Below are positions 35,905 through 43,193 of a DNA stretch of 64,000 nt, in pieces. Source of the stretch: Rubricoccus marinus (GTDB lineage: Bacteria; Bacteroidota; Rhodothermia; Rhodothermales; Rubricoccaceae); the NCBI RefSeq assembly GCF_002257665.1, contig NZ_MQWB01000001.1:2215711-2279710 (forward strand). The letters are read 5' to 3'. Within the stretch, counting starts at the first letter, position 1, and the number at the start of each line of letters is the position of its first letter. The position numbers and the translations under genes were made by a program. The notes below the pieces were generated by a model. The model saw only the letters and a program-made list of their open reading frames with translations. It was not told the origin of the DNA and made no database searches.

Positions 35905-37734
35905 CTACCGCCGAACAGCGTCGTCGGCGCCGAGAAGCGCGGCGAGGTCGCGGTTGTGGCAGACGAGCCAGTAGTCCAGCAGGCGACCAACCGCGTCGGC
36001 GTCGGGCTGGCGGAGGGCGCGTGTGGCGAGGTCGCGGGCCTCGTCCATGGTGAGCGCGCGGAGCACGCGCTTGACGAGCGAGAGGTACGCCGGGCTGGCC
36101 GAGAGCGAGTCAACGCCGAGGCCGACGAGGAGCGGCGTGATGCGCGGATCGGCGGCCATCTCGCCGCAGACGCTGACGGGGATGCCTCTGGCGTGCGCGG
36201 CCTCCACCGTCTGCGCGATGAGGCCGAGCACGGCCGGGTGCAACTCGCGGTAGCGCCCTGCCACCAAGTCGTTGCCGCGATCCACGGCGAGGGTGAACTG
36301 CGTGAGGTCGTTCGTGCCGATGGAGAAAAAGTCCGAGACGCGAGCGAATCGGTCTGCCATAAGGGCCACGGCGGGCACCTCCACCATGATGCCGACCTGG
36401 ATGTCGCTGCGGTGCTCCACTCCCGCCTCTTCCAACTCAGCGATCACCTCGCGGATGGCCGCGCGCGTCAGGCGCACCTCGTCCAACGACGAGACCATGG
36501 GCAGGAGCAGCCGGGCCGGCGCGTCGGTCTCGCCAGAGGCCGCGGCGGCGCGCAGGATGGCACGGATCTGCGGGCGCAGGATCTCAGGCTTGTCTAGCAG
36601 GATGCGGAGCCCGCGCCAGCCCAGGAACGGGTTGGCCTCGCGGCGCGCCATGGGCAACACCTTGTCGCCGCCGAGGTCCAACAACCGGAACGTGACGGCG
36701 TGCGGCGCCGCGGCGGCGACGGCATCTCGGTAAACCTCGAACTGCTGCTCCTCGTCCAGAGCGCGGCCCTGGGTCAGGAACAGCATCTCGGTCCGGAACA
36801 GGCCTACGCCCTCGGCGCCGAAGGTGTGCAGGAGCGGGAATTCCTGGGGGAACTCCACGTTCGCCTGGAGCGAGACGTGGTGGCCGTCGGCGGTCTCGGA
36901 CGGCTCGGCGACCACCTCGTCGCGCGTGGCTTCCAGGTTCGCGAAGCGCGCCTGCTTTTCCGTGTAGGCCTCTCGCGTCTCGTCGGTCGGGTTGACGATC
37001 ACGCGGCCGGAGAAGCCGTCCACGATCACTTCGTCGCCGGGGTTCACCTGCGCGGCCAGGCCGTGGAGGCTGACCGACGTGGGCACGCCAAGCGCGCGGG
37101 CCATGATGGAGACGTGACTCGTCGGCCCCCCGTGGTCTAGCACGACGCCGAGCACGCCGTGCCGGCTGAACAGCAGCACGTCCGCCGCCGTCAGGTTCTT
37201 GGCGATAACGATGCGGTTCTTGTCGATCCGCGAGACCGCCCGGCCATGCTGGAGGTTGCGCAGCACGCGGTTCTGCACATCGAAAAAATCGCCCGCGCGG
37301 TCACGGAGCAGCGGGCTGTCGCTGGCGAGGAGCCTCTGGCGGTGCTCGTCCAGCACTTCCTGCGTGGCCCAGCCGGCGCCCATGCGCCGCTTGCGGATAA
37401 AGTCGTGGACGCGGTCGTAGAACTGGCTGTCGCGGAGGATGAGCGCCTGGGCGTCGAAGATGCCTGCCGAGCCGTCGCCGAGCTTCTGACGCGCGATCAG
37501 GCGGATCTTGCCCAACTCACGCTCACTGCGCGCGATGGCCCGCTCGAACCGCTCGGCCTCCGCCTCGATCTCGTCCTCTCCCAACTCCTGCGGATCCGCC
37601 TGGTACGCCCCGCCCGCGTACAAATACACCGGCCCCACCGCTACGCCCGGCGAAACGCCGATGCCGTCCACGACGATCTCCCCGCGCGTCTGAGCGGCGG
37701 CGTCCGCGGCGTCGTGGAGTTCAGGGAGCGGCAT
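35905..37734 (-). CDS. ptsI: PTS enzyme I (phosphoenolpyruvate-protein phosphotransferase)
   Basis: 609 residues, cytoplasmic. Transfers phosphate from PEP to HPr. The N-terminal HPr-binding and phospho-His domain has His207 in LDHGGPTSHVSIMARALGVP. The C-terminal PEP-binding barrel has LGWRGLRILLDKPEILRPQIRAILRAA, IQVGIMVEVPAVALMADRFARVSDFFSIGTNDLTQFTLAVDRGND and VSVCGEMAADPRITPLLVGLGVDSLS. Complete length. It lies downstream of ptsH on the same strand. No sugar-specific EII gene is in the window, so a regulatory rather than transport role is possible. Confidence 0.93.
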   Translation of the reverse strand: MPLPELHDAADAAAQTRGEIVVDGIGVSPGVAVGPVYLYAGGAYQADPQELGEDEIEAEAERFERAIARSERELGKIRLIARQKLGDGSAGIFDAQALILRDSQFYDRVHDFIRKRRMGAGWATQEVLDEHRQRLLASDSPLLRDRAGDFFDVQNRVLRNLQHGRAVSRIDKNRIVIAKNLTAADVLLFSRHGVLGVVLDHGGPTSHVSIMARALGVPTSVSLHGLAAQVNPGDEVIVDGFSGRVIVNPTDETREAYTEKQARFANLEATRDEVVAEPSETADGHHVSLQANVEFPQEFPLLHTFGAEGVGLFRTEMLFLTQGRALDEEQQFEVYRDAVAAAAPHAVTFRLLDLGGDKVLPMARREANPFLGWRGLRILLDKPEILRPQIRAILRAAAASGETDAPARLLLPMVSSLDEVRLTRAAIREVIAELEEAGVEHRSDIQVGIMVEVPAVALMADRFARVSDFFSIGTNDLTQFTLAVDRGNDLVAGRYRELHPAVLGLIAQTVEAAHARGIPVSVCGEMAADPRITPLLVGLGVDSLSASPAYLSLVKRVLRALTMDEARDLATRALRQPDADAVGRLLDYWLVCHNRDLAALLGADDAVRR

Positions 37735-37738
37735 CGGT

Positions 37739-37771
37739 GGGGACTGGGGACTAAGGGGTGGGGACGGGGGC
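37739..37771. repeat. GGGGACT-type heptamer repeat upstream of ptsI
   Basis: The leader of ptsI (minus-strand gene starting at 37734) contains GGGGACTGGGGACT followed by the related AGGGGTGGGGACGGGGG. This is a short degenerate heptanucleotide tract. Like the CGCATCC repeat before rsmI, it directly precedes a start codon. Confidence 0.55.
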
Positions 37772-37878
37772 TCGCAGAGACAGATCTCCTACGGAGAGCC
37801 TCTGGCGCCAGAGGCGAGCGATTCGGAGCGGACAGGAGGCTTTCTGCCAGTCCCTAGCCTCCGAAACCCAGCCCCTCA

Positions 37879-38148
37879 CTACACGGGCTCTCCAAAGCCG
37901 GACTCGAAGAGCGCTTCGAGCGCGTCGGCGGCGTCGGCTTCATCGGGGCCGTCGAACTGGAGTTCAAGTGTGGCGCCCTGCTCGGCCGCGAGCGTCATCA
38001 CGCCGATGATGCTTTTGCCGTTGATCTCGTAGCCGTCCTTCTTGATAAAGAACTCCGCGGCGAAGCGAGCGGCCTCGCGGACGATCATCGAGGCGGGCCG
38101 GGTATGGACCCCTGCGCGGTTGCGGACGGTGACCTCGCGTGTGAGCAT
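37879..38148 (-). CDS. ptsH: HPr phosphocarrier protein
   Basis: 89 residues, cytoplasmic. Phospho-acceptor His15 in NRAGVHTRPASMIV, and Ser46 in GKSIIGVMTLAAEQGATLEL at the position phosphorylated by HPr kinase in other phyla. Upstream of ptsI by 144 bases on the same strand. No HPr kinase gene is seen here. Confidence 0.93.
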   Translation of the reverse strand: MLTREVTVRNRAGVHTRPASMIVREAARFAAEFFIKKDGYEINGKSIIGVMTLAAEQGATLELQFDGPDEADAADALEALFESGFGEPV

Positions 38149-38223
38149 GGGACGGACGGATTGGAGAGCGGCGAAGATAGCCGCGTGGCCTCTGGCGAAG
38201 CGGCGCGACGAGGCGGCGGGCGT

Positions 38224-39219
38224 CTACTTGCCGCGCGTGGCGAGGGCGTGGGCGAGAACGCGGAGGGCGTCGGCCGCGCCAGAGGCGGGCAGCACGTCCA
38301 GACCGGCTTCGCCCCGCGCGGCGTAAGCCTGCGCCTCGCCAGAGGCTTCGGAGAGCACGCCAAGCCGCTCCATACGCTCGCGGGCGTCGCCGATGGCCTC
38401 TGGCGCGAGGCCACCGTCGAGGGCGCCGTCGAAAAACGCCCGGTCGGCCTCGCGTCCCTCCTCGCCAGAGGCCTCGATGGCGCGCAGGAGGAGCCACGTG
38501 CGCTTGCCCTCGCGGAGGTCCCCGCCGATGGGCTTGCCGAGGTCGGCTTCGGTTGCGGCGATGTCCAGCACGTCGTCCTGGAGTTGGAAGGCGCGGCCGA
38601 GGGCGTGGGCGGCCTCGCGGAGGCGGCGGCGCTCGTCGTCGGACGCGCCGCCGATCAGGGCGCCGAGGTCGAAGGCGAGTTCGAGCAACGCGCCCGTCTT
38701 GCCGTCGATCATCGCGAGGTAGTCGTCGGGCGTGACGTCGTGGCGGGTTTCGAAGGCGAGGTCGAGCGCCTGGCCTTCGCAGAGGCTCGCCACCATCGCG
38801 TGATAGGATTCGAGCGCGTCGCCCAGGCGGTCCGTCTCGGTCCGGCGCAAGAGGTCGCCGGCGAGCGAGAACAGCAGGTCGCCGGCGAGGATGGCCGTGC
38901 TCGTGCCCCACTCAGCGTAGACCGTCGGCGCGCCGCGGCGCGTGGCGGACTTGTCCATGATGTCGTCGTGGACGAGCGTGAACGTGTGGAACACCTCGGT
39001 CGCGAGCGCGGCGGGCATCGCGCGGCGGCGGGCGTCCGCGCCCCCGAACGCCTCGGCGGTGAGGAGCACGATGGCGGGGCGCCACATCTTGCCGCGCCCA
39101 CGCAGCGCGTGGTGGACGGGCGCGTAGAGCACCTCTGGCGTGGTGGGCACGTCGAGGACGTCGAGCGCGGCGTCGACATCAGCGACGGCGGAGGCGAGGG
39201 CGGGCGGAAGGCTGGACAC
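38224..39219 (-). CDS. polyprenyl (geranylgeranyl/farnesyl-type) diphosphate synthase
   Basis: 331 residues, cytoplasmic. Chain-elongating trans-prenyltransferase: first aspartate-rich motif DDIMD at 85-89 (FTLVHDDIMDKSATRRGAPTVY) and second DDVLD (FQLQDDVLDIAA) near 221. The usual GGKRxRP substrate loop reads RGRGKMWRPAIVLL, a noticeable variant. Product chain length cannot be fixed by eye; the residue five before DDIMD is bulky (Phe80 region), suggesting a short product. A C-terminal extension after about 265 is rich in motif-derived ASGE/PEA. Precedes ptsH in transcription order. Confidence 0.85.
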   Translation of the reverse strand: MSSLPPALASAVADVDAALDVLDVPTTPEVLYAPVHHALRGRGKMWRPAIVLLTAEAFGGADARRRAMPAALATEVFHTFTLVHDDIMDKSATRRGAPTVYAEWGTSTAILAGDLLFSLAGDLLRRTETDRLGDALESYHAMVASLCEGQALDLAFETRHDVTPDDYLAMIDGKTGALLELAFDLGALIGGASDDERRRLREAAHALGRAFQLQDDVLDIAATEADLGKPIGGDLREGKRTWLLLRAIEASGEEGREADRAFFDGALDGGLAPEAIGDARERMERLGVLSEASGEAQAYAARGEAGLDVLPASGAADALRVLAHALATRGK

Positions 39220-39253
39220 AAGCGTGGGAAAGCGGAGGCCGTCACGAACGCGA

Positions 39254-39284
39254 GAGGCCGCGCCCGGATTCCAGGCGCGGCCTC
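39254..39284 (-). terminator. hairpin downstream of adk
   Basis: Arms GAGGCCGCGCC (39254-39264) and its complement (39274-39284) enclose a 9-base loop. It sits between the adk stop and the polyprenyl synthase start on the minus strand. There is no T run, so termination is uncertain; it may only stabilise the 3' end. Confidence 0.45.
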
Positions 39285-39340
39285 GGCGGTTGCGCGCGGC
39301 GCGGAGGCCTCTGGCGCCAGAGGCTCAGGGTGTGGTGGGG

Positions 39341-39991
39341 CTAGATGCCGGAAAGCCCGCGGGTGTCCGCGATGGCGTCGGCGACGCGGCCCTGCACGTC
39401 GTCCAGTGCGCCGGTCCCGTCCACCTCAAAAAAGCTGGAGCGCTCGCGGAAGAACACCTCCAGCGGCTGCGTCTCGCGGTGGTACTCACCCAGGCGCGTG
39501 CGAATGGCGTCCGGGTGGTCGTCCGTGCGGTGCACGAGCCGGTCGGCGGGCACGTCCTCTGGCGGCGGGTTGAAGTCGAGGTGGTAGATCGCGCCCGTCT
39601 GCGAATCCGTGCGGCGGCGCGAGAGGCGCGTCACGATGTCCTCCTCGGGGACGACGAGGCTGACGACGGCGGTGATCGGCGCGTCGTGATCGGCGAGGTG
39701 CTGCATGAGCCACTCGGCCTGCGGGATCGTGCGCGGGTAGCCGTCCAGCACGAAGGCGTCGTAGTCCATCTCCTCCAGCTTTTCCGCGACGAGGCCATTG
39801 GTCACGGAATCGGGCACGAGGAGGCCGTCGCGGATGTAGCGGTCGGCGTCCTGGCCCAGGGGCGTCTGCGCCTTGATGGCGGCGCGAAACAGGTCACCGG
39901 TGGAGAGGTGCACGAGGCCGTGCTGCTCGGCGAGCCGCTTGGCCTGTGTGCCTTTGCCCGCACCGGGAGGGCCGAAGAGGACGAGACGCAT
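39341..39991 (-). CDS. adk: adenylate kinase
   Basis: 216 residues, cytoplasmic; ATP + AMP to 2 ADP. P-loop GPPGAGKGTQ at 7-16, AMP-binding STGDLFRAAI, DGYPRTIPQAEWL, long LID domain (RLSRRRTDSQTGAIYHLDFNPPPEDVPADRLVHRTDDHPDAIRTRL) without the zinc cysteines seen in Gram-positive forms. ATG at 39991 is the family N terminus (MRLVLFGPPGAGKGT); longer frames upstream overlap the divergent phosphatidyltransferase gene. Confidence 0.95.
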   Translation of the reverse strand: MRLVLFGPPGAGKGTQAKRLAEQHGLVHLSTGDLFRAAIKAQTPLGQDADRYIRDGLLVPDSVTNGLVAEKLEEMDYDAFVLDGYPRTIPQAEWLMQHLADHDAPITAVVSLVVPEEDIVTRLSRRRTDSQTGAIYHLDFNPPPEDVPADRLVHRTDDHPDAIRTRLGEYHRETQPLEVFFRERSSFFEVDGTGALDDVQGRVADAIADTRGLSGI

Positions 39992-40076
39992 CGGGAATGG
40001 GGGTAGGTGAGGGCGCGAAGATACCCGGCCGCGCCAGGGGCTCCTGTGAAGGGTGCGTCGCGTTCTCGGTTCCCGG

Positions 40077-40094
40077 GCCTCTGGCGCCAGAGGC
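40077..40094. repeat. palindromic doublet between divergent genes
   Basis: GCCTCTGGCGCCAGAGGC lies 39 bases upstream of the CDP-alcohol transferase start and within the promoter region shared with adk. A terminator role makes no sense in a divergent gap, so not all palindromes end transcripts. Confidence 0.85.
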
Positions 40095-40132
40095 CTCTGC
40101 GCCCCGCTACCTTCGCGCCCCCTCCCCTGCCG

Positions 40133-40870
40133 ATGGCCCACGACCGAGAGATCCGCACCCTGACCGGCCGCTTTGAGCGGTGGGCGCTGCCGCGCATGGC
40201 GGCGCGGCTGCCGCTGTGGGTCACGCCCGACGTGCTGACGAGCGCGGGGATCGCCGCGGCGATGGTGGGCGGTCTCGGGTTCGTGCTCGCGGGGCGCACG
40301 GGCGCCCTCGCGTGGCTGCACCTCACGTCGCTTGCGCTCGTGGCGCATTGGGCGGCGGACAGTCTGGACGGCACGCTCGCGCGCCAGAGGCGGATTGAGC
40401 GGCCCCGCTACGGCACGTTCGTGGACCACACATCGGACGCGATCTCGGCGTGGCTCCTCCTGGGCGGGCTGGCGGCCTCGGGGCTTGTGCGGCCGTGGCT
40501 CGCGCTCGCCGCGCTCGCGGGCTACCTCTCGCACTTCGGCTTCGCTTTTGTCGTCGCCACCGCCAGAGGCGTGCTGCGCCTCGCGCCGACGGGCGGCCTG
40601 GGGCCGACCGAACTCCGCCTCGTCGTCATCGCAGCGTGCACGGCCGTGTGGGCGACCGGCAATCCAGCGTGGCCTCTGGCGGGCGCGATGTGGACCCTGT
40701 TCGACGGGCTCGTGGCGGGTGCGGCCGTAATCCTCGTCCTCACGTGGCTCGTCGCCGCGGCGCGCGAACGCGCAGAGCTTGCACGGCTCGATCCCACGCC
40801 AAACGGAGATCCGCCAGAGGCCTCTGGCGAGCAGACTACGCCGGGACGCGCACCGGATCGCCCGGCTTGA
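40133..40870 (+). CDS. CDP-alcohol phosphatidyltransferase family membrane protein
   Basis: 245 residues with about five to six TMs. The catalytic pattern D-x2-DG-x2-AR-x8/9-G-x3-D-x3-D is intact as DSLDGTLARQRRIERPRYGTFVDHTSD (about residues 73-99). Members condense a CDP-alcohol with a second alcohol to make phospholipids; the particular alcohols cannot be told. ATG at 40133. Its 3' end overlaps the convergent MOSC gene by 35 bases, with a motif palindrome (40812-40829) just before the overlap encoding PEASG. Confidence 0.82.
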   Translation: MAHDREIRTLTGRFERWALPRMAARLPLWVTPDVLTSAGIAAAMVGGLGFVLAGRTGALAWLHLTSLALVAHWAADSLDGTLARQRRIERPRYGTFVDHTSDAISAWLLLGGLAASGLVRPWLALAALAGYLSHFGFAFVVATARGVLRLAPTGGLGPTELRLVVIAACTAVWATGNPAWPLAGAMWTLFDGLVAGAAVILVLTWLVAAARERAELARLDPTPNGDPPEASGEQTTPGRAPDRPA

Positions 40871-41300
40871 CCTCGCCCTCCTGAAGGACGCGGGCGTACC
40901 AGCGCGTCTCGCCGGGCACGCGGTCGGGCTTGATGCGCTTGAAGTTGCCGCCCGCGAAGTAGGCCTTGATGGTGCTGCACGGCTCGACGCGCGAGGTGAG
41001 TTGGAGGCGCAGATCGTCGCCCACCTCGATCTCGCTGCCGACGTCCAGCACGCTCCAATCCAGCCCGGCGACCGTCAGGTTCTCCCCCACCGCGCCGGGG
41101 AAGATGGGGTGCCCCTCGTCCTGAAGCGTCTGGATCAACTCGACGGGAAAGAGGCAAACCGCTCGCTCCGGGCCGCCGTGGACCTTGGGGTGGTTCACGC
41201 TATCGCCCTCCAACCCGAGGCGGGTGACGTGCGCCGAACCCACCGCGCGCTTGGGGACGCCGCCATCGGAGACGTTGACTTGGAGGACGCGAGCGGGCAT
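40836..41300 (-). CDS. MOSC domain protein
   Basis: 154 residues, cytoplasmic. MOSC domains bind molybdenum cofactor or carry sulfur. Signatures: LGLEGDSVNHPKVHGGPERAVCLFP, FPGAVGENLTVAGLDW, IEVGDDLRLQLTSRVEPCSTIKAYF with the conserved Cys. No molybdoenzyme lies near; stand-alone MOSC proteins like YiiM are linked to detoxification of N-hydroxylated bases. Overlaps the convergent CDP-alcohol transferase at its 3' end. Confidence 0.85.
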   Translation of the reverse strand: MPARVLQVNVSDGGVPKRAVGSAHVTRLGLEGDSVNHPKVHGGPERAVCLFPVELIQTLQDEGHPIFPGAVGENLTVAGLDWSVLDVGSEIEVGDDLRLQLTSRVEPCSTIKAYFAGGNFKRIKPDRVPGETRWYARVLQEGEVKPGDPVRVPA

Positions 41301-41339
41301 GACGCCAGAGGCTGTGAGCCCTCAAGATCCGCCGCCCAG

Positions 41340-41357
41340 GCCTCTGGCGCCAGAGGC
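41340..41357. repeat. palindromic doublet of the iterated motif
   Basis: GCCTCTGGCGCCAGAGGC just before the DUF547 stop (41378) on the minus strand, in the gap to the MOSC gene start. As an RNA stem after the DUF547 transcript it could be a 3' end structure. Confidence 0.8.
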
Positions 41358-41377
41358 CGCGCCGTCATCGCAGGAGG

Positions 41378-42217
41378 CTAGCGCGCGCGGTTGACGGTCC
41401 AGTCGTAGGCGAAGCGCACGTCGCGTGCGGCCTTGAGTTGGGCGCGCGTCTTGCCGCGAAGCGCCGAGCGGATCGCGGCGGCATCGCGGCGGTTGGCTGG
41501 CATCGCCGCCAGGAGCGCGTCGCCCAGGGGCCTCTGGCGTGTTTCCCAATCGGCGCCGTACCAGTCCGCGAGCGAGGAGAGCGTCACGGTCCCGCCAGAG
41601 GCGGTGGCGAAGCGGCTGGAGCCCGTCCACTCGCGCATCGCGCGGTCCAGCGTGGCGTTCAGCGACGACGCCGAAAACGCGCGCGGCTGGAGGCGCGGGC
41701 ACGAAAGGGCCGCGCAGTTGAGCGCAACGTGGATGCGAGGATCCAGCCGCGACGGGCGCAGCGCGCGAAGCCCGGCGGGGACGCCGCCGCCATCCACCTG
41801 CCTCTGGCGCCGGAGCGCGCCGTGCTCGATCTGGTTGAGCGTTGCGCGGGTCCCGGCGATGGGGAACGGCGTCTCGAAAAAGGCACCGAAGAGAGACTGG
41901 CGCTCCAGGTTCGTCGCGCGGGGGTGTGCGAGGACGCGCTCCAGCACGCGAGCGTTGTAGGCGTTGACGAGGAACGCCGTTTTCTGCGCGTCCGTCCGGA
42001 GCGCGCCGGGGTCCTGGCTCGCGATAGCGCTCAGCGCCGCGTCCAGGTCGGCACGGTGCGAGCGCGCAAGAAGCGCGTAGTTCACGCGCCCATCGGGCTG
42101 CACCACGGCGCCCAGCACGCGGTTCAACGGCCCCTCCACATCGGACTGGGCCACGGCAGGCAGCGCCGCCAGAGGCAGCGCGAGAAACAGAGAGGCGAGC
42201 GCGAGGAATCGGGTCAT
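41378..42217 (-). CDS. secreted DUF547 protein
   Basis: 279 residues, signal peptide MTRFLALASLFLALPLAALPAVAQ. DUF547 pattern: ALRTDAQKTAFLVNAYNARVLERVLAHP, FFETPFPIAGTRATLNQIEHGALR, DPRIHVALNCAALSCPRL, and SLADWYGADWE. The conserved Cys pair in ALNCAALSCP is present. The family is related to transglutaminase-like cysteine proteins, but activity is not established. ATG 42217 is chosen for the signal peptide. Confidence 0.85.
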   Translation of the reverse strand: MTRFLALASLFLALPLAALPAVAQSDVEGPLNRVLGAVVQPDGRVNYALLARSHRADLDAALSAIASQDPGALRTDAQKTAFLVNAYNARVLERVLAHPRATNLERQSLFGAFFETPFPIAGTRATLNQIEHGALRRQRQVDGGGVPAGLRALRPSRLDPRIHVALNCAALSCPRLQPRAFSASSLNATLDRAMREWTGSSRFATASGGTVTLSSLADWYGADWETRQRPLGDALLAAMPANRRDAAAIRSALRGKTRAQLKAARDVRFAYDWTVNRAR

Positions 42218-42311
42218 GCTCCGAGAACGCGCCGCTGGCGGGAACGAGTGCGCGAGGGTTCGGAGGCCTCTGGCGCGCCGTTCCTTTAGAACAGCCCTAA
42301 CAGAACCGGCT

Positions 42312-42396
42312 GTCGTTGCGAGCGCAAGCGAAGCCATCTCGACACGCCGAGGGTTGAGTGACGAGATCACCGCGTCACTGTGTTCCTCGCGATGAC
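42312..42396. repeat. REPIN-like inverted pair (GTCATTGCGAG type)
   Basis: Left arm 42312-42341 (GTCGTTGCGAG, GCAAGCGAAG, CCATCTCG) and right arm 42362-42396, which reads in inverse GTCATCGCGAGGAACAC and GTGATCTCG. The outer GTCRTYGCGAG and inner ATCTCG blocks are complementary, giving a long imperfect hairpin between the DUF1573 and DUF547 genes. Confidence 0.7.
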
Positions 42397-42421
42397 ACCA
42401 GTAGGGTTTTGGTAGGCGGTC

Positions 42422-43117
42422 TTACTCTACCGTCGCAATGAGATGGAGCGTCTTGACCGGCTGTGCAGCGTCGTCGGTGTCCAGCGTGAGCGTGACCTCG
42501 GTCGTCTGCCCGCGCGCGGGCTCATCGATCATCGCCATCACGGCCATAACGTCGCCGGGGTAGATGGGGCGCTGCGGAAACACCGTCCGCACGCCTTCGC
42601 CAGAGGCCGTCACGCTCGCGATGCGCACGGGCCGGTCGCCGGTGTGCTGGAAGCGGAAGACCTCCTGCACCGGCGTGCCCGGCACGGGGAGCACCTCGGC
42701 GCGCTCGCGGTCGAACGTCAGCGCGCCCATCTCGACGCCCGCACCCACGAACGCCGCCGTCACTTCGCCCAGGATGCGGAGCGTGACCACGCCGGCCTCT
42801 GGCGTGGCGACCATCACGGTCTTCTCGAACGGGCCGGACCGGCCCTCGGAATCGAAGGCAACCGTGACCTCACCGCTGGCGCCGGGCGCGACGGGCTCGC
42901 TTGTCCAGCGTGGCGCGGTGCAGCCGCAGGAGGCTTCCACCTGGCTCAGCGCCAGAGGCGCATCGCCCGCGTTGGTGAAGCGGAACGTGTGCGTCACGGT
43001 CTTGCCCTCGGTGAACGTGCCGAAGTCGTGGCGCGGCGTCTCGAAGACGAGCTGGCCCTGGGCGTTCACGCCAGAGGCGAGGAGGAGAAGGATGGCGAAA
43101 AGGGAGAGGCGAAGCAT
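42422..43117 (-). CDS. secreted DUF1573 protein
   Basis: 231 residues with a signal peptide (MLRLSLFAILLLLASGVNAQ). Two Ig-like beta domains: LVFETPRHDFGTFTEGKTVTHTFRFTNAGDAPLALSQVEASCGCTAPRW is the DUF1573 signature with the CGC triad, and a second domain from about residue 130 (MGALTFDRERAEVLPVPGTPVQEVFRFQHTGDRPVRIASV). Common and multicopy in Bacteroidota; function unknown, presumably an envelope binding module. Confidence 0.85.
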   Translation of the reverse strand: MLRLSLFAILLLLASGVNAQGQLVFETPRHDFGTFTEGKTVTHTFRFTNAGDAPLALSQVEASCGCTAPRWTSEPVAPGASGEVTVAFDSEGRSGPFEKTVMVATPEAGVVTLRILGEVTAAFVGAGVEMGALTFDRERAEVLPVPGTPVQEVFRFQHTGDRPVRIASVTASGEGVRTVFPQRPIYPGDVMAVMAMIDEPARGQTTEVTLTLDTDDAAQPVKTLHLIATVE

Positions 43118-43140
43118 AGAGAGAGGGGCAGAAACGGGAA

Positions 43141-43171
43141 CGCGCCAGAGGCGACCGGGGCCTCTGGCGCG
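43141..43171 (-). terminator. motif-built hairpin after the E1 fusion gene
   Basis: Arms CGCGCCAGAGGC (43141-43152) and GCCTCTGGCGCG (43160-43171) with a 7-base loop; on the minus strand it is followed by TTCCCGTTTC. It sits 23 bases after the E1 stop. The two arms are oppositely oriented motif copies extended by CGC/GCG. Confidence 0.6.
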
Positions 43172-43193
43172 TGAAACAGACGGGGGCGGGCGT

